64,000 nucleotides of DNA from Oceanibaculum indicum P24 (GTDB lineage: Bacteria; Pseudomonadota; Alphaproteobacteria; Oceanibaculales; Oceanibaculaceae). The DNA is taken from assembly GCF_000299935.1 (NCBI RefSeq), contig NZ_AMRL01000009.1, forward strand, positions 62,001 through 126,000, read 5' to 3'. Position 1 is the first letter of the stretch, and the number at the start of each line of letters is the position of its first letter. Made by a program: the position numbers and the translations under genes. The notes beneath the pieces were generated by a model. The model did no database searches. It was not told the DNA's origin and saw nothing but the letters and a program-made list of their open reading frames with translations. Positions 53,894 through 62,940 of this stretch are shown here, one piece after another.

Positions 53894-55903
53894 CTACCCC
53901 TTCGCCGGCTCGAAGCGCAGCAGTTCAGCACCTTCCTCGACCAGGTCGCCGGTGCCGTAATGCAGCTCCGCGACGGTGCCGTCGGCGGGGGCGGCGATGG
54001 TGTGTTCCATCTTCATCGCCTCCATGACCATCAGGGCGGCGCCCTTGGTGACCTTGGCGCCGGCCTCGATCAGCACCTGCACGATCTTGCCGGGCATCGG
54101 CGCGGTGAAGCGCGCGCCGGCCCCCTCGGCCATCGCCTCGGCCTCCAGCAGCGGGTCGATCAGGCTGAGCCGCCGGTCCGGCTGGCCAGCGCCGGGCAGC
54201 ACCCAGTAATCCAGCCCGTCGCGGATCACCGTTGCCTCGCGGCGCACGCCGTCCAGCAGCACGGTCAGAAGCCCATCCTCCTCGGCCAGAAGCTGGACCG
54301 GCATGCTGCCGCCGGGCAGGTCGAGCACGAAGCCATCGCGGCGGAAATGCAGCGTCACCACCCGTTCGGCCTCGCCATCGCGGAAGGCAAGCCGGTGGTG
54401 GGCATCGTCATTCAGGCGCCAGCCATCGACACGGTGCCAGGGCGAGAAGGGATCGCCGGAGCGCACGGCTTCCTCCCGTGCCTCGCGGGTGCGGGCGGCC
54501 ATGAAAGCCAGCGCGGCCAATGCGAGATGGATATCCCCGGCGGGCTGGGCCGGCGGCAGCAGGTCCGCCTCGTGCTCGGCGATGAAGCCGGTATGGACAT
54601 CGCCGGCGGCAAAGGCGGGATGGCGGGCAAGTGCTGCCAGAAAGCCGATATTGGTGGCAAGCCCGGCAACCCGTGTCGCCTCCAGCGCGCGGGAAAGCCG
54701 GTCCAGCGCCTCGGTCCGGTCGGCGCCATGCACGATCAGCTTGGCGATCATCGGATCGTAATGGACGGAGACGCTGTCGCCCTCGCGCACGCCGGTATCG
54801 ATGCGCACGCCGTCCGTCGGGAAGCGCAGTGCTGCCAGCCTGCCGGTCTGCGGCACGAAATCGCGCGCCGGGTCTTCGGCATAGAGCCGCGCCTCGAAGG
54901 CATGGCCGTTGATGCGCAGCTGGTCCTGTGCCAACGGCAAAGGCTCGCCCGACGCGACGCGCAGCTGCCATTCGACAAGGTCGAGGCCGGTGATCGCCTC
55001 GGTCACCGGATGCTCCACCTGCAGGCGGGTGTTCATCTCCATGAAGAAGAAGTCGCCCGCCGCATCGACGATGAATTCCACCGTGCCGGCGCCGACATAG
55101 GAAATCGCCCTGGCGGCGGCCACGGCGGCGTCGCCCATCTCGCGCCGCCGTGCCTCTGCCATGCCGGGGGCGGGGGCTTCCTCGATCACCTTCTGGTGGC
55201 GGCGCTGGACCGAGCAGTCACGCTCGAACAGGTGCAGGCAATTGCCATGGCCATCGGCGAAGATCTGGATTTCGACATGGCGCGGGCGAACCAGATATTT
55301 CTCGATCAGCACCTTGTCATCGCCGAAGGAGGCCGAGGCCTCGCGTTTGGCGGAGGCCAGCTGGGCGGCGAAATCGACCGGCTGTTCGACAACCTTCATG
55401 CCTTTGCCGCCGCCGCCTGCCGAGGCCTTGATGAGGACGGGATAGCCGATGCGGTTGGCCTGCCTTTCCAGGAAGGCGGGTTCCTGCTTGTCGCCATGAT
55501 AGCCTGGCACCAGCGGCACCTTGGCCTTTTCCATCAGCTGCTTTGCCGCCGACTTGCTGCCCATCGCCTCGATGGCGCTGGCCGGCGGGCCGACGAAGAT
55601 GATGCCCGCATCGGCGCAGGCGCGGGCGAAGTCCGCATTTTCCGACAGGAAGCCATAGCCGGGATGAATGGCATCGGCCCCGGCGCGCTTCGCCACATCG
55701 AGGATGACATCGCCGCGCAGGTAGGAGTCGCGGGCCGATGCGGCGCCGATGGGCCAGGCCTCGTCGCAGCTTTCCACATGCAGGCTGTCGGCATCGGCCT
55801 CGGAATAGACAGCGATGGTGCGGATGCCCAGTCGCCGGGCGGTGCGGGCGATGCGGCAGGCGATCTCGCCGCGGTTGGCGATCAGCAGCGTGCGGATGAT
55901 CAT
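53894..55903 (-). CDS. mccA: Biotin-dependent acyl-CoA carboxylase alpha subunit, probably 3-methylcrotonyl-CoA
   Basis: A 669-residue protein: biotin carboxylase (1 to about 450) with GGGGKGMKVV ATP-grasp loop, FMEMNTRLQVEHPVTE and an RDCSVQRRHQK core; a linker domain; and a C-terminal biotin-carrier domain with the biotinylation site MVMEAMKMEHTI. Overlap by ATGA with an enoyl-CoA hydratase of the LiuC type points to methylcrotonyl-CoA in leucine breakdown; propionyl- or geranyl-CoA cannot be ruled out. The carboxyltransferase beta subunit is not in the window. Confidence 0.87.
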   Translation of the reverse strand: MIIRTLLIANRGEIACRIARTARRLGIRTIAVYSEADADSLHVESCDEAWPIGAASARDSYLRGDVILDVAKRAGADAIHPGYGFLSENADFARACADAGIIFVGPPASAIEAMGSKSAAKQLMEKAKVPLVPGYHGDKQEPAFLERQANRIGYPVLIKASAGGGGKGMKVVEQPVDFAAQLASAKREASASFGDDKVLIEKYLVRPRHVEIQIFADGHGNCLHLFERDCSVQRRHQKVIEEAPAPGMAEARRREMGDAAVAAARAISYVGAGTVEFIVDAAGDFFFMEMNTRLQVEHPVTEAITGLDLVEWQLRVASGEPLPLAQDQLRINGHAFEARLYAEDPARDFVPQTGRLAALRFPTDGVRIDTGVREGDSVSVHYDPMIAKLIVHGADRTEALDRLSRALEATRVAGLATNIGFLAALARHPAFAAGDVHTGFIAEHEADLLPPAQPAGDIHLALAALAFMAARTREAREEAVRSGDPFSPWHRVDGWRLNDDAHHRLAFRDGEAERVVTLHFRRDGFVLDLPGGSMPVQLLAEEDGLLTVLLDGVRREATVIRDGLDYWVLPGAGQPDRRLSLIDPLLEAEAMAEGAGARFTAPMPGKIVQVLIEAGAKVTKGAALMVMEAMKMEHTIAAPADGTVAELHYGTGDLVEEGAELLRFEPAKG

Positions 55904-56691
55904 TCGCTCACCCAGGCCGGCTTGCGTTTCTCCAGAAAGGCGGACAGCCCTTCGCGGCCTTCCTTGCTGGCGCGAATGCGGCCGATGCGCAGCGCCGTCT
56001 CGCGCCGGAGGTTGCCGTCGAATTCCAGCCCGTCCACCAGATGCACCAGATCCTTGGCGGCGCGGGTCGCCTCGGGGCCGGATTTCAGGATGGCATCGAG
56101 AATGCCGTCCACCGTTGCGTCCAGCTGGTCGGCGGGCACCACCTCATGCACAAGGCCGAGGCGCAGTGCGGTCGCGGCGTCGAACCGCTCCCCGGTCAGG
56201 AAATAGCGCCGGGCCTGCCGCGTGCCGATGGCGCGCACCGCATAGGGGCTGATCGCGGCGGGGATGATGCCCAGCCGCACCTCGGAGAAGGCGAAGGTCG
56301 CGCTGTCGGCGGCAATCGCGATGTCGCAGCAGGCCACCAGCCCAACGCCGCCGCCCATCGCCGCCCCCTGCACGCGGGCGACCACCGGCATCGGCAGGCG
56401 GTCGAGCGCCTCCATCATGTCGGTCAGCGCCAGCGCGTCGGTGAAGTTCTCATGCTCGCCGGAGGCCGCCATGCGGCGCATCCAGTCGAGATCGGCCCCG
56501 GCGGAGAAGCTCTTGCCCTCCGAGGTCAGCAGCAGCACGCGGACGAAATCATCCTGCGCCAGCTTCTTGAAGACCGCCGACAGGTCGGCGATCAGCTTCT
56601 CGTCGAAGGCGTTGTGGATGTCCGGCCGGTTCAGGCGCAGCACCGCCACGCCGTCCGGCCGCTTCTCGAAGATAAGGGGCTGATCGGTCAT
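55900..56691 (-). CDS. liuC: Enoyl-CoA hydratase, methylglutaconyl-CoA hydratase type
   Basis: A 263-residue crotonase-fold enzyme. The CoA/oxyanion segments SFSAGADLDWMRRM and VQGAAMGGGVGLVACCDIAIA and the FSEVRLGIIPAAISPYAV stretch agree with methylglutaconyl-CoA hydratase (AtuC/LiuC). This step follows methylcrotonyl-CoA carboxylase in leucine degradation, and the gene overlaps mccA by 4 bases. It starts 17 bases after pepA, so peptide cleavage and leucine use may share a transcript. Confidence 0.85.
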   Translation of the reverse strand: MTDQPLIFEKRPDGVAVLRLNRPDIHNAFDEKLIADLSAVFKKLAQDDFVRVLLLTSEGKSFSAGADLDWMRRMAASGEHENFTDALALTDMMEALDRLPMPVVARVQGAAMGGGVGLVACCDIAIAADSATFAFSEVRLGIIPAAISPYAVRAIGTRQARRYFLTGERFDAATALRLGLVHEVVPADQLDATVDGILDAILKSGPEATRAAKDLVHLVDGLEFDGNLRRETALRIGRIRASKEGREGLSAFLEKRKPAWVSE

Positions 56692-56708
56692 GGCGGGATG
56701 CTTTCTTT

Positions 56709-58190
56709 TTACTCGAAATGTGTGGCGACCAGCCGGTCCAGCAGCCGCACGCCGAAGCCGGACGCGCCCTTCGGAACGGTCGGCTTGTCCTTGTAGGCCC
56801 AGGCAACGCCGGCAATGTCCAGATGCACCCACGGCACGTCGTTGGTGAAGCGCTTCAGGAACATGGCGGCGGTGATGGAGCCGCCGGGCCGGCCGCCGAC
56901 ATTCTTCATGTCCGCCGCGTCGGTGTTCAGTTCCTTGTCGTAGGCATCGCCGATCGGCATGTGCCAGATCGTCTCGCCGATCTCCTTGCCGCAGCCGGCG
57001 ATCTGTTCGGCCAGCGTGTCGTCGCTGGCGAACATGCCGGCATGTTCATGGCCCAGCGAGATGATGATGGCACCGGTCAGGGTGGCGAGGTCGATCATGA
57101 AGCGCGGCTTGAAGCGGTCCTGGCAATACCACAGGCAGTCGGCGAGCACGAGGCGGCCTTCCGCGTCGGTGTTGATGACCTCGATGGTCTGGCCCGACAT
57201 GGAGGTGACGATGTCGCCCGGCCGCTGCGCATTGCCGTCCGGCATGTTCTCGACCAGCCCGACGATGCCGATGACATTGGCCTTCGCCTTGCGGCCGGCC
57301 AGCGCCTTCATCAGCCCGATGACGGTGCCGGAGCCGCCCATGTCCCACTTCATCTCCTCCATGCCGCCGGCCGGCTTGATGGAGATGCCGCCAGTGTCGA
57401 AGGTCACACCCTTGCCGATGAAGGCCAGCGGCTTGTCCTTGGATTTCGGCGCGCCCTTCCACTGCATGATGACCATCTTCGGCTCGCGCACGCTGCCTTG
57501 GGCCACGCCCAGCAGCGCGCCCATGCCCAGCTTCTTCATCTCCTTCTGGCCCAGCACCTCGACCTCGACGCCAAGCTCGGCCAGCTTCTTCGCTTCTTCG
57601 GCCAGAGTCTCGGGGTAGATGATGTTGCCCGGCTCGGAGACGACATCACGGGTCAGGAACACGCCCTCGGCGATGGCCTCCAGCGGGGCGAACAGCTTCT
57701 TCGCGTCGGCGGCGCGCTCGGTCAGCACGGACAGCTTCTTCAGGCTCGGCTTGTCCTCGGCCTTTTCCTTGGTGCGGTACTTGTCGAACCGGTAGCTGCG
57801 CAGCATGGCGCCATAGGCCATGTGGGCGGCGATCTCCGCCTCGGAGGCCGGGCCGGCCTCGACCCAGATCGATGCCTCGCTCTCGCCGCTGCCGGCCAGC
57901 GCTGCATAGATGCCGCCGCCGGCTTCCTCCGCCCAGCGCGGGGTGATGCCGTCGGTCTTGCCGACGCCGTACAGCAGGATGCGCGAGGCATCAATGCCCG
58001 ACGGGGCAAGGATGGCCAGGGTCTGGTGCGCCTTGCCGGTGAAGCGGCTGGCGGCCATGGCGCGGGTCAGCGCGCCGCCGGTGCGATGGTCGAGATCGGC
58101 CGCCGCCGCGCCCATCGTGCGGTCTTCCAGAATACCGACGACGAGGGCGCCCTTCTTGGGCAGGTCATGCTTCGCGAAACCGATCTTCAT
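56709..58190 (-). CDS. pepA: Leucyl aminopeptidase
   Basis: A 493-residue M17 metallopeptidase. The metal and catalytic residues lie in IGKGVTFDTGGISIKPA (Lys and Asp) and VINTDAEGRLVLADCL (Asp, Glu, Arg). It removes N-terminal amino acids such as Leu; some homologues also bind DNA. The N-terminal domain (about 1-170) is variable as usual. The start ATG 58190 gives MKIGFAKHD and has GGGGAATGGAAG before it; an ATG 9 codons upstream is less likely. Divergent from lptF. Confidence 0.93.
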   Translation of the reverse strand: MKIGFAKHDLPKKGALVVGILEDRTMGAAAADLDHRTGGALTRAMAASRFTGKAHQTLAILAPSGIDASRILLYGVGKTDGITPRWAEEAGGGIYAALAGSGESEASIWVEAGPASEAEIAAHMAYGAMLRSYRFDKYRTKEKAEDKPSLKKLSVLTERAADAKKLFAPLEAIAEGVFLTRDVVSEPGNIIYPETLAEEAKKLAELGVEVEVLGQKEMKKLGMGALLGVAQGSVREPKMVIMQWKGAPKSKDKPLAFIGKGVTFDTGGISIKPAGGMEEMKWDMGGSGTVIGLMKALAGRKAKANVIGIVGLVENMPDGNAQRPGDIVTSMSGQTIEVINTDAEGRLVLADCLWYCQDRFKPRFMIDLATLTGAIIISLGHEHAGMFASDDTLAEQIAGCGKEIGETIWHMPIGDAYDKELNTDAADMKNVGGRPGGSITAAMFLKRFTNDVPWVHLDIAGVAWAYKDKPTVPKGASGFGVRLLDRLVATHFE

Positions 58191-58306
58191 CTTCCATTCC
58201 CCTTGGGCTTCGGCCATCGATGTTGAACTGCAGGCCAGGGCCAGCCGGCCCCGGCACCTATGGGTCTATAGCACAGCGGCCATCGCCGCTGCAGTCCCCC
58301 ATACTG

Positions 58307-58318
58307 CATTACGTAATG
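58307..58318. promoter_or_regulatory. 12-bp palindrome in the pepA-lptF divergent region
   Basis: CATTACGTAATG is a perfect 12-bp palindrome, about 117 bases from each start. The 242-base region otherwise shows no clear promoter elements. It may be a regulator site, but no known consensus is matched with confidence. Confidence 0.3.
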
Positions 58319-58432
58319 GCCCAGAAAACCAGCGAAAAGCCTTTACGGACAGGGTAAACTCGGATACCCCGACAACGAAGCCCCGCCGGGGCAATGAGAA
58401 ATCGCCCGGAATCCAAGGCAACAGCGCTCAGC

Positions 58433-59551
58433 ATGGTACGTCGCATCGATCGCTACATTGTCCGGCAGCTGGTCGTCGCGATCTTCTTCGTGCTGATCTG
58501 CCTGACAGCGGCGATCTGGCTGACGCAGTCGCTGCGCCTCATCGACCTGATCGTCAATCGCGGGCTGCCGATCACCACCTTCCTGTATCTCACTGTGCTG
58601 TTGCTGCCGCAATTCCTGGCGCTGGTGCTGCCGGTCGCCTGTTTCGCGGCGATCCTGTTCACCTACAACCGGATGATGAGCGACAGCGAGATGGTGGTGA
58701 TGTTCGGCTCCGGCGTGGGGCCGTTGTCGCTGGCCCGGCCGGCGCTGGCCTGTGCGTTGGGCGTGACCGTCATCGGCTATGCCATCATGCTGTACTTCAT
58801 GCCGGCGGCCTATCGCGACTTCAAGGATCTGCAGTTCCAGATCCGCAACAATTATTCCAACGTGCTGCTGCGCGAGGGTGTGTTCACCAGCGTCGGCGAC
58901 CGGCTGACCGTGTTCATCCGCCAGCAGAACAGCGACGGCCAGCTGTTCGGCATCCTGATCCATGATGGGCGCGACCCGGCCAATCCGGAAACGCTGATTG
59001 CCGAGCAGGGCGCGCTGGTCATCACCGACGAGGGGCCTCGCGTGGTGATGGTGAACGGCAACCGCCAGACGCGTGACACGCAGGGCCGCCAGACCACGCT
59101 GTATTTCGACCGTTACACCGTCGAGATCGGCACCATGCAGCAGGAATTCGCCGGGCGCTGGCGCGAACCGCGCGAGCGTTTCCTGATGGAGCTGCTGGCA
59201 GAAAGCGACAATCCCGACGATGTGCGCTTCCGCAACCGGCTGATCACCGAGGTGCATAACCGGCTGGCCAGCCCGCTGCTGACCATCGGCTTCGCCATGA
59301 TCGGGCTGGCGGCACTGTTCAGCGGTGAGTTCTCGCGCCGCGGGCGCACCGCGCGCCTGCTGGCCGCGGTGGTCATCATGCTGGCCTGCCAGGCGCTTTA
59401 TTTTGCCGCCATGTCGCTGGCGCAACGCAATGTCGCGGCGGTCGGGCTGCTCTATCTGCCGTCGCTGCTGCCGTTGGTGCTCGGGCTCTATGTACTGGTG
59501 CGCCGGCGGCGGCGACCGCCGGCCTATGCCGATCCGGCGACGGCGGGCTGA
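58433..59551 (+). CDS. lptF: Lipopolysaccharide export permease LptF
   Basis: A 372-residue YjgP/YjgQ permease. Three helices near the N-terminus, a periplasmic beta-jellyroll domain (about residues 120-255) and three C-terminal helices. RIDRYIVRQLV is the usual start. With LptG and the ATPase LptB it pulls lipopolysaccharide out of the inner membrane. Start ATG 58433 chosen by homology; ATG 58394 adds 13 residues. lptG begins 3 bases after its stop. Confidence 0.9.
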   Translation: MVRRIDRYIVRQLVVAIFFVLICLTAAIWLTQSLRLIDLIVNRGLPITTFLYLTVLLLPQFLALVLPVACFAAILFTYNRMMSDSEMVVMFGSGVGPLSLARPALACALGVTVIGYAIMLYFMPAAYRDFKDLQFQIRNNYSNVLLREGVFTSVGDRLTVFIRQQNSDGQLFGILIHDGRDPANPETLIAEQGALVITDEGPRVVMVNGNRQTRDTQGRQTTLYFDRYTVEIGTMQQEFAGRWREPRERFLMELLAESDNPDDVRFRNRLITEVHNRLASPLLTIGFAMIGLAALFSGEFSRRGRTARLLAAVVIMLACQALYFAAMSLAQRNVAAVGLLYLPSLLPLVLGLYVLVRRRRRPPAYADPATAG

Positions 59552-59554
59552 CCG

Positions 59555-60664
59555 ATGGCTGCGATGCGAACCCGCCTTTCCCTGACGCTGTCGCTCTATT
59601 TCGCGCGGAATTTCCTGCTGCAATTCGCGGGCGTGTTCCTGTCGATCCTGCTGGTCGTACTGATCGGCGATACGGTGGAACTGCTGCGCCGCTCCGCCTC
59701 GCACGAGGATGTGGGGCTGCAGACCGTGCTGGCCATGGCGCTGCTGAAGCAGCCGAACATGGCGCAGATCATCCTGCCCTTCGCCATGCTGTTCGCGGCC
59801 CTGCTGTCCTTCACAAGGCTGACGCGGACGCAGGAGCTTGTGGTCACCCGCGCGGCCGGCATCTCGGTCTGGCAGTTCCTGTTTCCGGCGCTGATGTGCG
59901 CGCTGCTGATCGGCGGATTCCGGGTAACCCTGTTCAACCCGTTCGCCTCGATCCTGACGGCACGCTACGAGTTCCTGGAGCGCACGCATCTGGACTGGAG
60001 CAGCAATCTGCTGGCGGTGTCGGATACCGGACTGTGGCTGCGGCAATCGACGCCGGACGGCAGCTCTATCCTGCATGCCCAGGGGGTGGACCAGACCAGC
60101 CAGGAATTCCAGGGCATCATCGTCTTCCTCTATAACAAGGAAGAACGCTTCACCGGACGCATCGACGCCATGCGCGGGCGTCTGGTGCCCGGCGCCTGGG
60201 AATTCAGCGATGTGTCGATCCGCGACGAGGGGCAACAGGCCCGGCTGCTGGAGAGCTACCGGCTGCCCACCGACCTGACGCTGGAGAACCTGCAGGAAAG
60301 CTTCGCCGCGCCGGAAACCATGTCGTTCTGGGAGCTGCCGCGTTTCATCGAGATTCTGGAACATGCCGGCTTCTCCGCGCAGAAGCACAGGCTTTACCTG
60401 CATTCGCTGCTGGCCAGCCCGTTTCTGCTGTGCGCGATGGTGCTGGTGGCGGCGACCTTCTCGCTCAGGCTCACCCGGCATGGCGGAACGCTCGCCATCG
60501 CATCCGGCGGCTTGCTTGTTGGCTTCATTCTGTATTTCTTTAGCGACCTGATCTATGCGCTCGGCCTGTCCGGACGTATTCCCGTGACCCTGTCCGCCTG
60601 GACGCCGGCGACTGTCAGCCTGCTGTTCGGGGTGTCCATGCTGTTCCATCTGGAGGATGGCTGA
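59555..60664 (+). CDS. lptG: Lipopolysaccharide export permease LptG
   Basis: A 369-residue partner of LptF with the same fold: three helices, periplasmic jellyroll (about 125-265) and three helices. LSLYFARNFLLQFAGVFLSILLVVLIGD is the first helix. The coupling-helix segment and length agree with LptG. Starts 3 bases after lptF; its last 8 bases overlap lptD, so the export bridge components are made together. Confidence 0.92.
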   Translation: MAAMRTRLSLTLSLYFARNFLLQFAGVFLSILLVVLIGDTVELLRRSASHEDVGLQTVLAMALLKQPNMAQIILPFAMLFAALLSFTRLTRTQELVVTRAAGISVWQFLFPALMCALLIGGFRVTLFNPFASILTARYEFLERTHLDWSSNLLAVSDTGLWLRQSTPDGSSILHAQGVDQTSQEFQGIIVFLYNKEERFTGRIDAMRGRLVPGAWEFSDVSIRDEGQQARLLESYRLPTDLTLENLQESFAAPETMSFWELPRFIEILEHAGFSAQKHRLYLHSLLASPFLLCAMVLVAATFSLRLTRHGGTLAIASGGLLVGFILYFFSDLIYALGLSGRIPVTLSAWTPATVSLLFGVSMLFHLEDG

Positions 60665-62861
60665 TCCCGTGCCGCGCCGCCGATTTGCTCTTCCCCTGAT
60701 GCTTGCCCTGGGCGCGCTGCTGCTGGCGCCGGGGATCGGGCATGCCCAGCAGCAGGGCCAGACCGCGCAGCAGGAAGAACCGCCGGTCCTGTTTACCGCC
60801 GACCAGATGGAGTATGACGAGACGCTGATGACGGTCACCGCGCGCGGCAATGTCGAGCTGTCGCAGAATGACCGTGTGCTGCGCGCCGATGTCGTGACGT
60901 ACAACCAGAAGACCGACATCGTGACGGCAACCGGCAATGTCGTGCTGGTGGAGCCGAGCGGCGAGGTGGCCTTCGCCGACTACGCCGAACTGACCGGCGA
61001 CCTGCGCGACGGCTTCATCGACCAGCTGCGCGTCCTGCTGACCGACAATTCCCGCCTGGCCGCCAATAGCGCCCGGCGCATCGACGGTAACCGCAAGGAG
61101 ATGGAGCGGGCGGTCTATTCGCCCTGCGACCTGTGCGCCAAGGACCCGACGCGCCCGCCGCTGTGGCAGATGAAGGCGCGCCGCGTTGTGCATGACGAGG
61201 AGACGAAGGACCTCGTCTATAACGACGCGGTGATGGAGATTGCGGGCTTCCCGGTCGCCTACCTGCCCTATTTCAGCCATCCGGACCCGACGGTGGACCG
61301 GCGCAGCGGCGTGCTGGTGCCGCGCATCGGCTATTCGGACGATCTGGGCGCGGTGCTGGGCGTGCCCTACTATTATACCTTCTCACCGCAGAACGACATG
61401 ACCGTGGAGCCGATCTACATGTCGGAGGAGGGCGGCATGCTGCTGGGCGAGTACCGTCACCGCTTCTATTTCGGGGAGGTCACGCTGGCCGGCAGCCTTG
61501 GCTATCTCGATGAGCGCGAGGTCGGGCGGGAAACCGGCGACCAGGTCGCCAAGGGCCATATCGACAGCGAGGGCATCTTTCACCTGACCGACCGCTGGCG
61601 TGCCGGCTTCGATGTGGAGCGGGTCAGCGACCGCACCTATCTGAAGCGCTACCGGCTGGATTCGCGCGACGTGCTGACCAGCCGCGTCTATGCCGAGCGT
61701 TTCGCGCCGATGGCCTATACCTCGGTCGCCTCCTATTCCTTCCAGGGCCTGCGCTCTTTCGACGTGGATGAGCAGATGCCGCTCGTCGCCCCCTATGCGC
61801 AGCACCGCATGCGCACCGCGCCGGACCCGAATGGCAGCTATTTCTCGCTGGATGCGACCGCCCTGTCGCTGACGCGGGAGATTGGCGCCGACAGCCGGCG
61901 CGTCTCCTTCCTGTCCGGCTGGCACCTGCCCTATTACGCGCCGTCAGGCGAGATCTACACGCTATCGGCCACGGTGCAGACCGACTTGTATTCGGTGGAT
62001 GATCTGGCTGATCCGACGAACCCGAACCGCGACCTCAGCGGCGAGACGGGGCGCGTCTTCCCGCAGGTTAGCCTGGGCTGGCGCTATCCCTTCGTGCGCG
62101 ATGCGGGATCGGTCCGCCAGCTGGTCGAGCCGATCGTGAATTTCGTTGCCAGCCCGAATGGCAGCAACCCGGACGACATCGCCAACGAGGACAGCCAGGC
62201 GCTGATCTTCGATGCGACCAACCTGTTCCGCTCTAACCGCTATTCCGGCACCGACCGGGTGTCCAGCGGCACGCGCGTCGATTACGGCATGAATTTCGGC
62301 CTGTATGGCGATGGCGGGGGGCATAGCAGCCTGTTCCTGGGGCAGAGCTACCGGCTGCGCGAGGACACCACCTATGACCGCGGCACCGGGCTTGAGGATA
62401 ATTTCTCCGACTATGTCGGGCGCCTGCAGATTTCGCCCTCGCGCTATTTCGACCTGGTCTATCGCTTCCGGCTGGACCATGAGGCGCTGGACGTCACCCG
62501 CAACGAGCTGTCGCTCTATGGCGGGCCGCAGCGTTTCCGCGTGAACCTGAATTATGTGAAGCTGCCCGAGCAGGCGGAGACGCCGGAATTCGGCAAGCGC
62601 GAGGAAATCTCCGGCGGGTTCGTCTCACAGATCGACCGCAACTGGCGGTTCGGCTCGCGCGTCGTGCGCGAAATGGGCGACGATGCCGGCATGCGCGAGG
62701 TCCAGGCGACGCTGGCCTATGCCGACGAATGCCTGCTGATCGGCGTCAGCTACCGCAAGACCTTCACCAACGATGTCGGGCTGGAGCCAGATAACAGCAT
62801 CTTCTTCCGCATCGAATTCAAGAATCTCGGCGCCATCGGCAGCAACCAGTCCCTTTTCTGA
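60657..62861 (+). CDS. lptD: LPS-assembly protein LptD
   Basis: A 734-residue outer-membrane protein. A signal peptide (about 1-30, ...LLLAPGIGHAQ) leads into the N-terminal OstA/jellyroll domain (VTARGNVELSQNDRVLRADVVTYNQ) and a C-terminal beta-barrel of many amphipathic strands ending NQSLF, with terminal Phe as BAM substrates have. The cysteines are fewer than in E. coli: a CDLC pair at about residues 158-161 and one near the C-terminus. Inserts lipopolysaccharide into the outer leaflet with LptE, which is not seen. Confidence 0.93.
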   Translation: MADPVPRRRFALPLMLALGALLLAPGIGHAQQQGQTAQQEEPPVLFTADQMEYDETLMTVTARGNVELSQNDRVLRADVVTYNQKTDIVTATGNVVLVEPSGEVAFADYAELTGDLRDGFIDQLRVLLTDNSRLAANSARRIDGNRKEMERAVYSPCDLCAKDPTRPPLWQMKARRVVHDEETKDLVYNDAVMEIAGFPVAYLPYFSHPDPTVDRRSGVLVPRIGYSDDLGAVLGVPYYYTFSPQNDMTVEPIYMSEEGGMLLGEYRHRFYFGEVTLAGSLGYLDEREVGRETGDQVAKGHIDSEGIFHLTDRWRAGFDVERVSDRTYLKRYRLDSRDVLTSRVYAERFAPMAYTSVASYSFQGLRSFDVDEQMPLVAPYAQHRMRTAPDPNGSYFSLDATALSLTREIGADSRRVSFLSGWHLPYYAPSGEIYTLSATVQTDLYSVDDLADPTNPNRDLSGETGRVFPQVSLGWRYPFVRDAGSVRQLVEPIVNFVASPNGSNPDDIANEDSQALIFDATNLFRSNRYSGTDRVSSGTRVDYGMNFGLYGDGGGHSSLFLGQSYRLREDTTYDRGTGLEDNFSDYVGRLQISPSRYFDLVYRFRLDHEALDVTRNELSLYGGPQRFRVNLNYVKLPEQAETPEFGKREEISGGFVSQIDRNWRFGSRVVREMGDDAGMREVQATLAYADECLLIGVSYRKTFTNDVGLEPDNSIFFRIEFKNLGAIGSNQSLF

Positions 62862-62940
62862 TGCCTGGGACCATTCGCCACCCTACTGTGCGCATGTCGC
62901 GACTTGCACCGAATCGATTGCAGGGATACCTGTGCTAGCC

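Noticed and set aside
58343-60937. Very long open frame on the minus strand across lptF and lptG
   Set aside because: It is antisense to two well-supported LPS genes, its product is rich in Gln, Arg, His and Ala as expected for a GC-rich shadow frame, and it has no recognisable domain.
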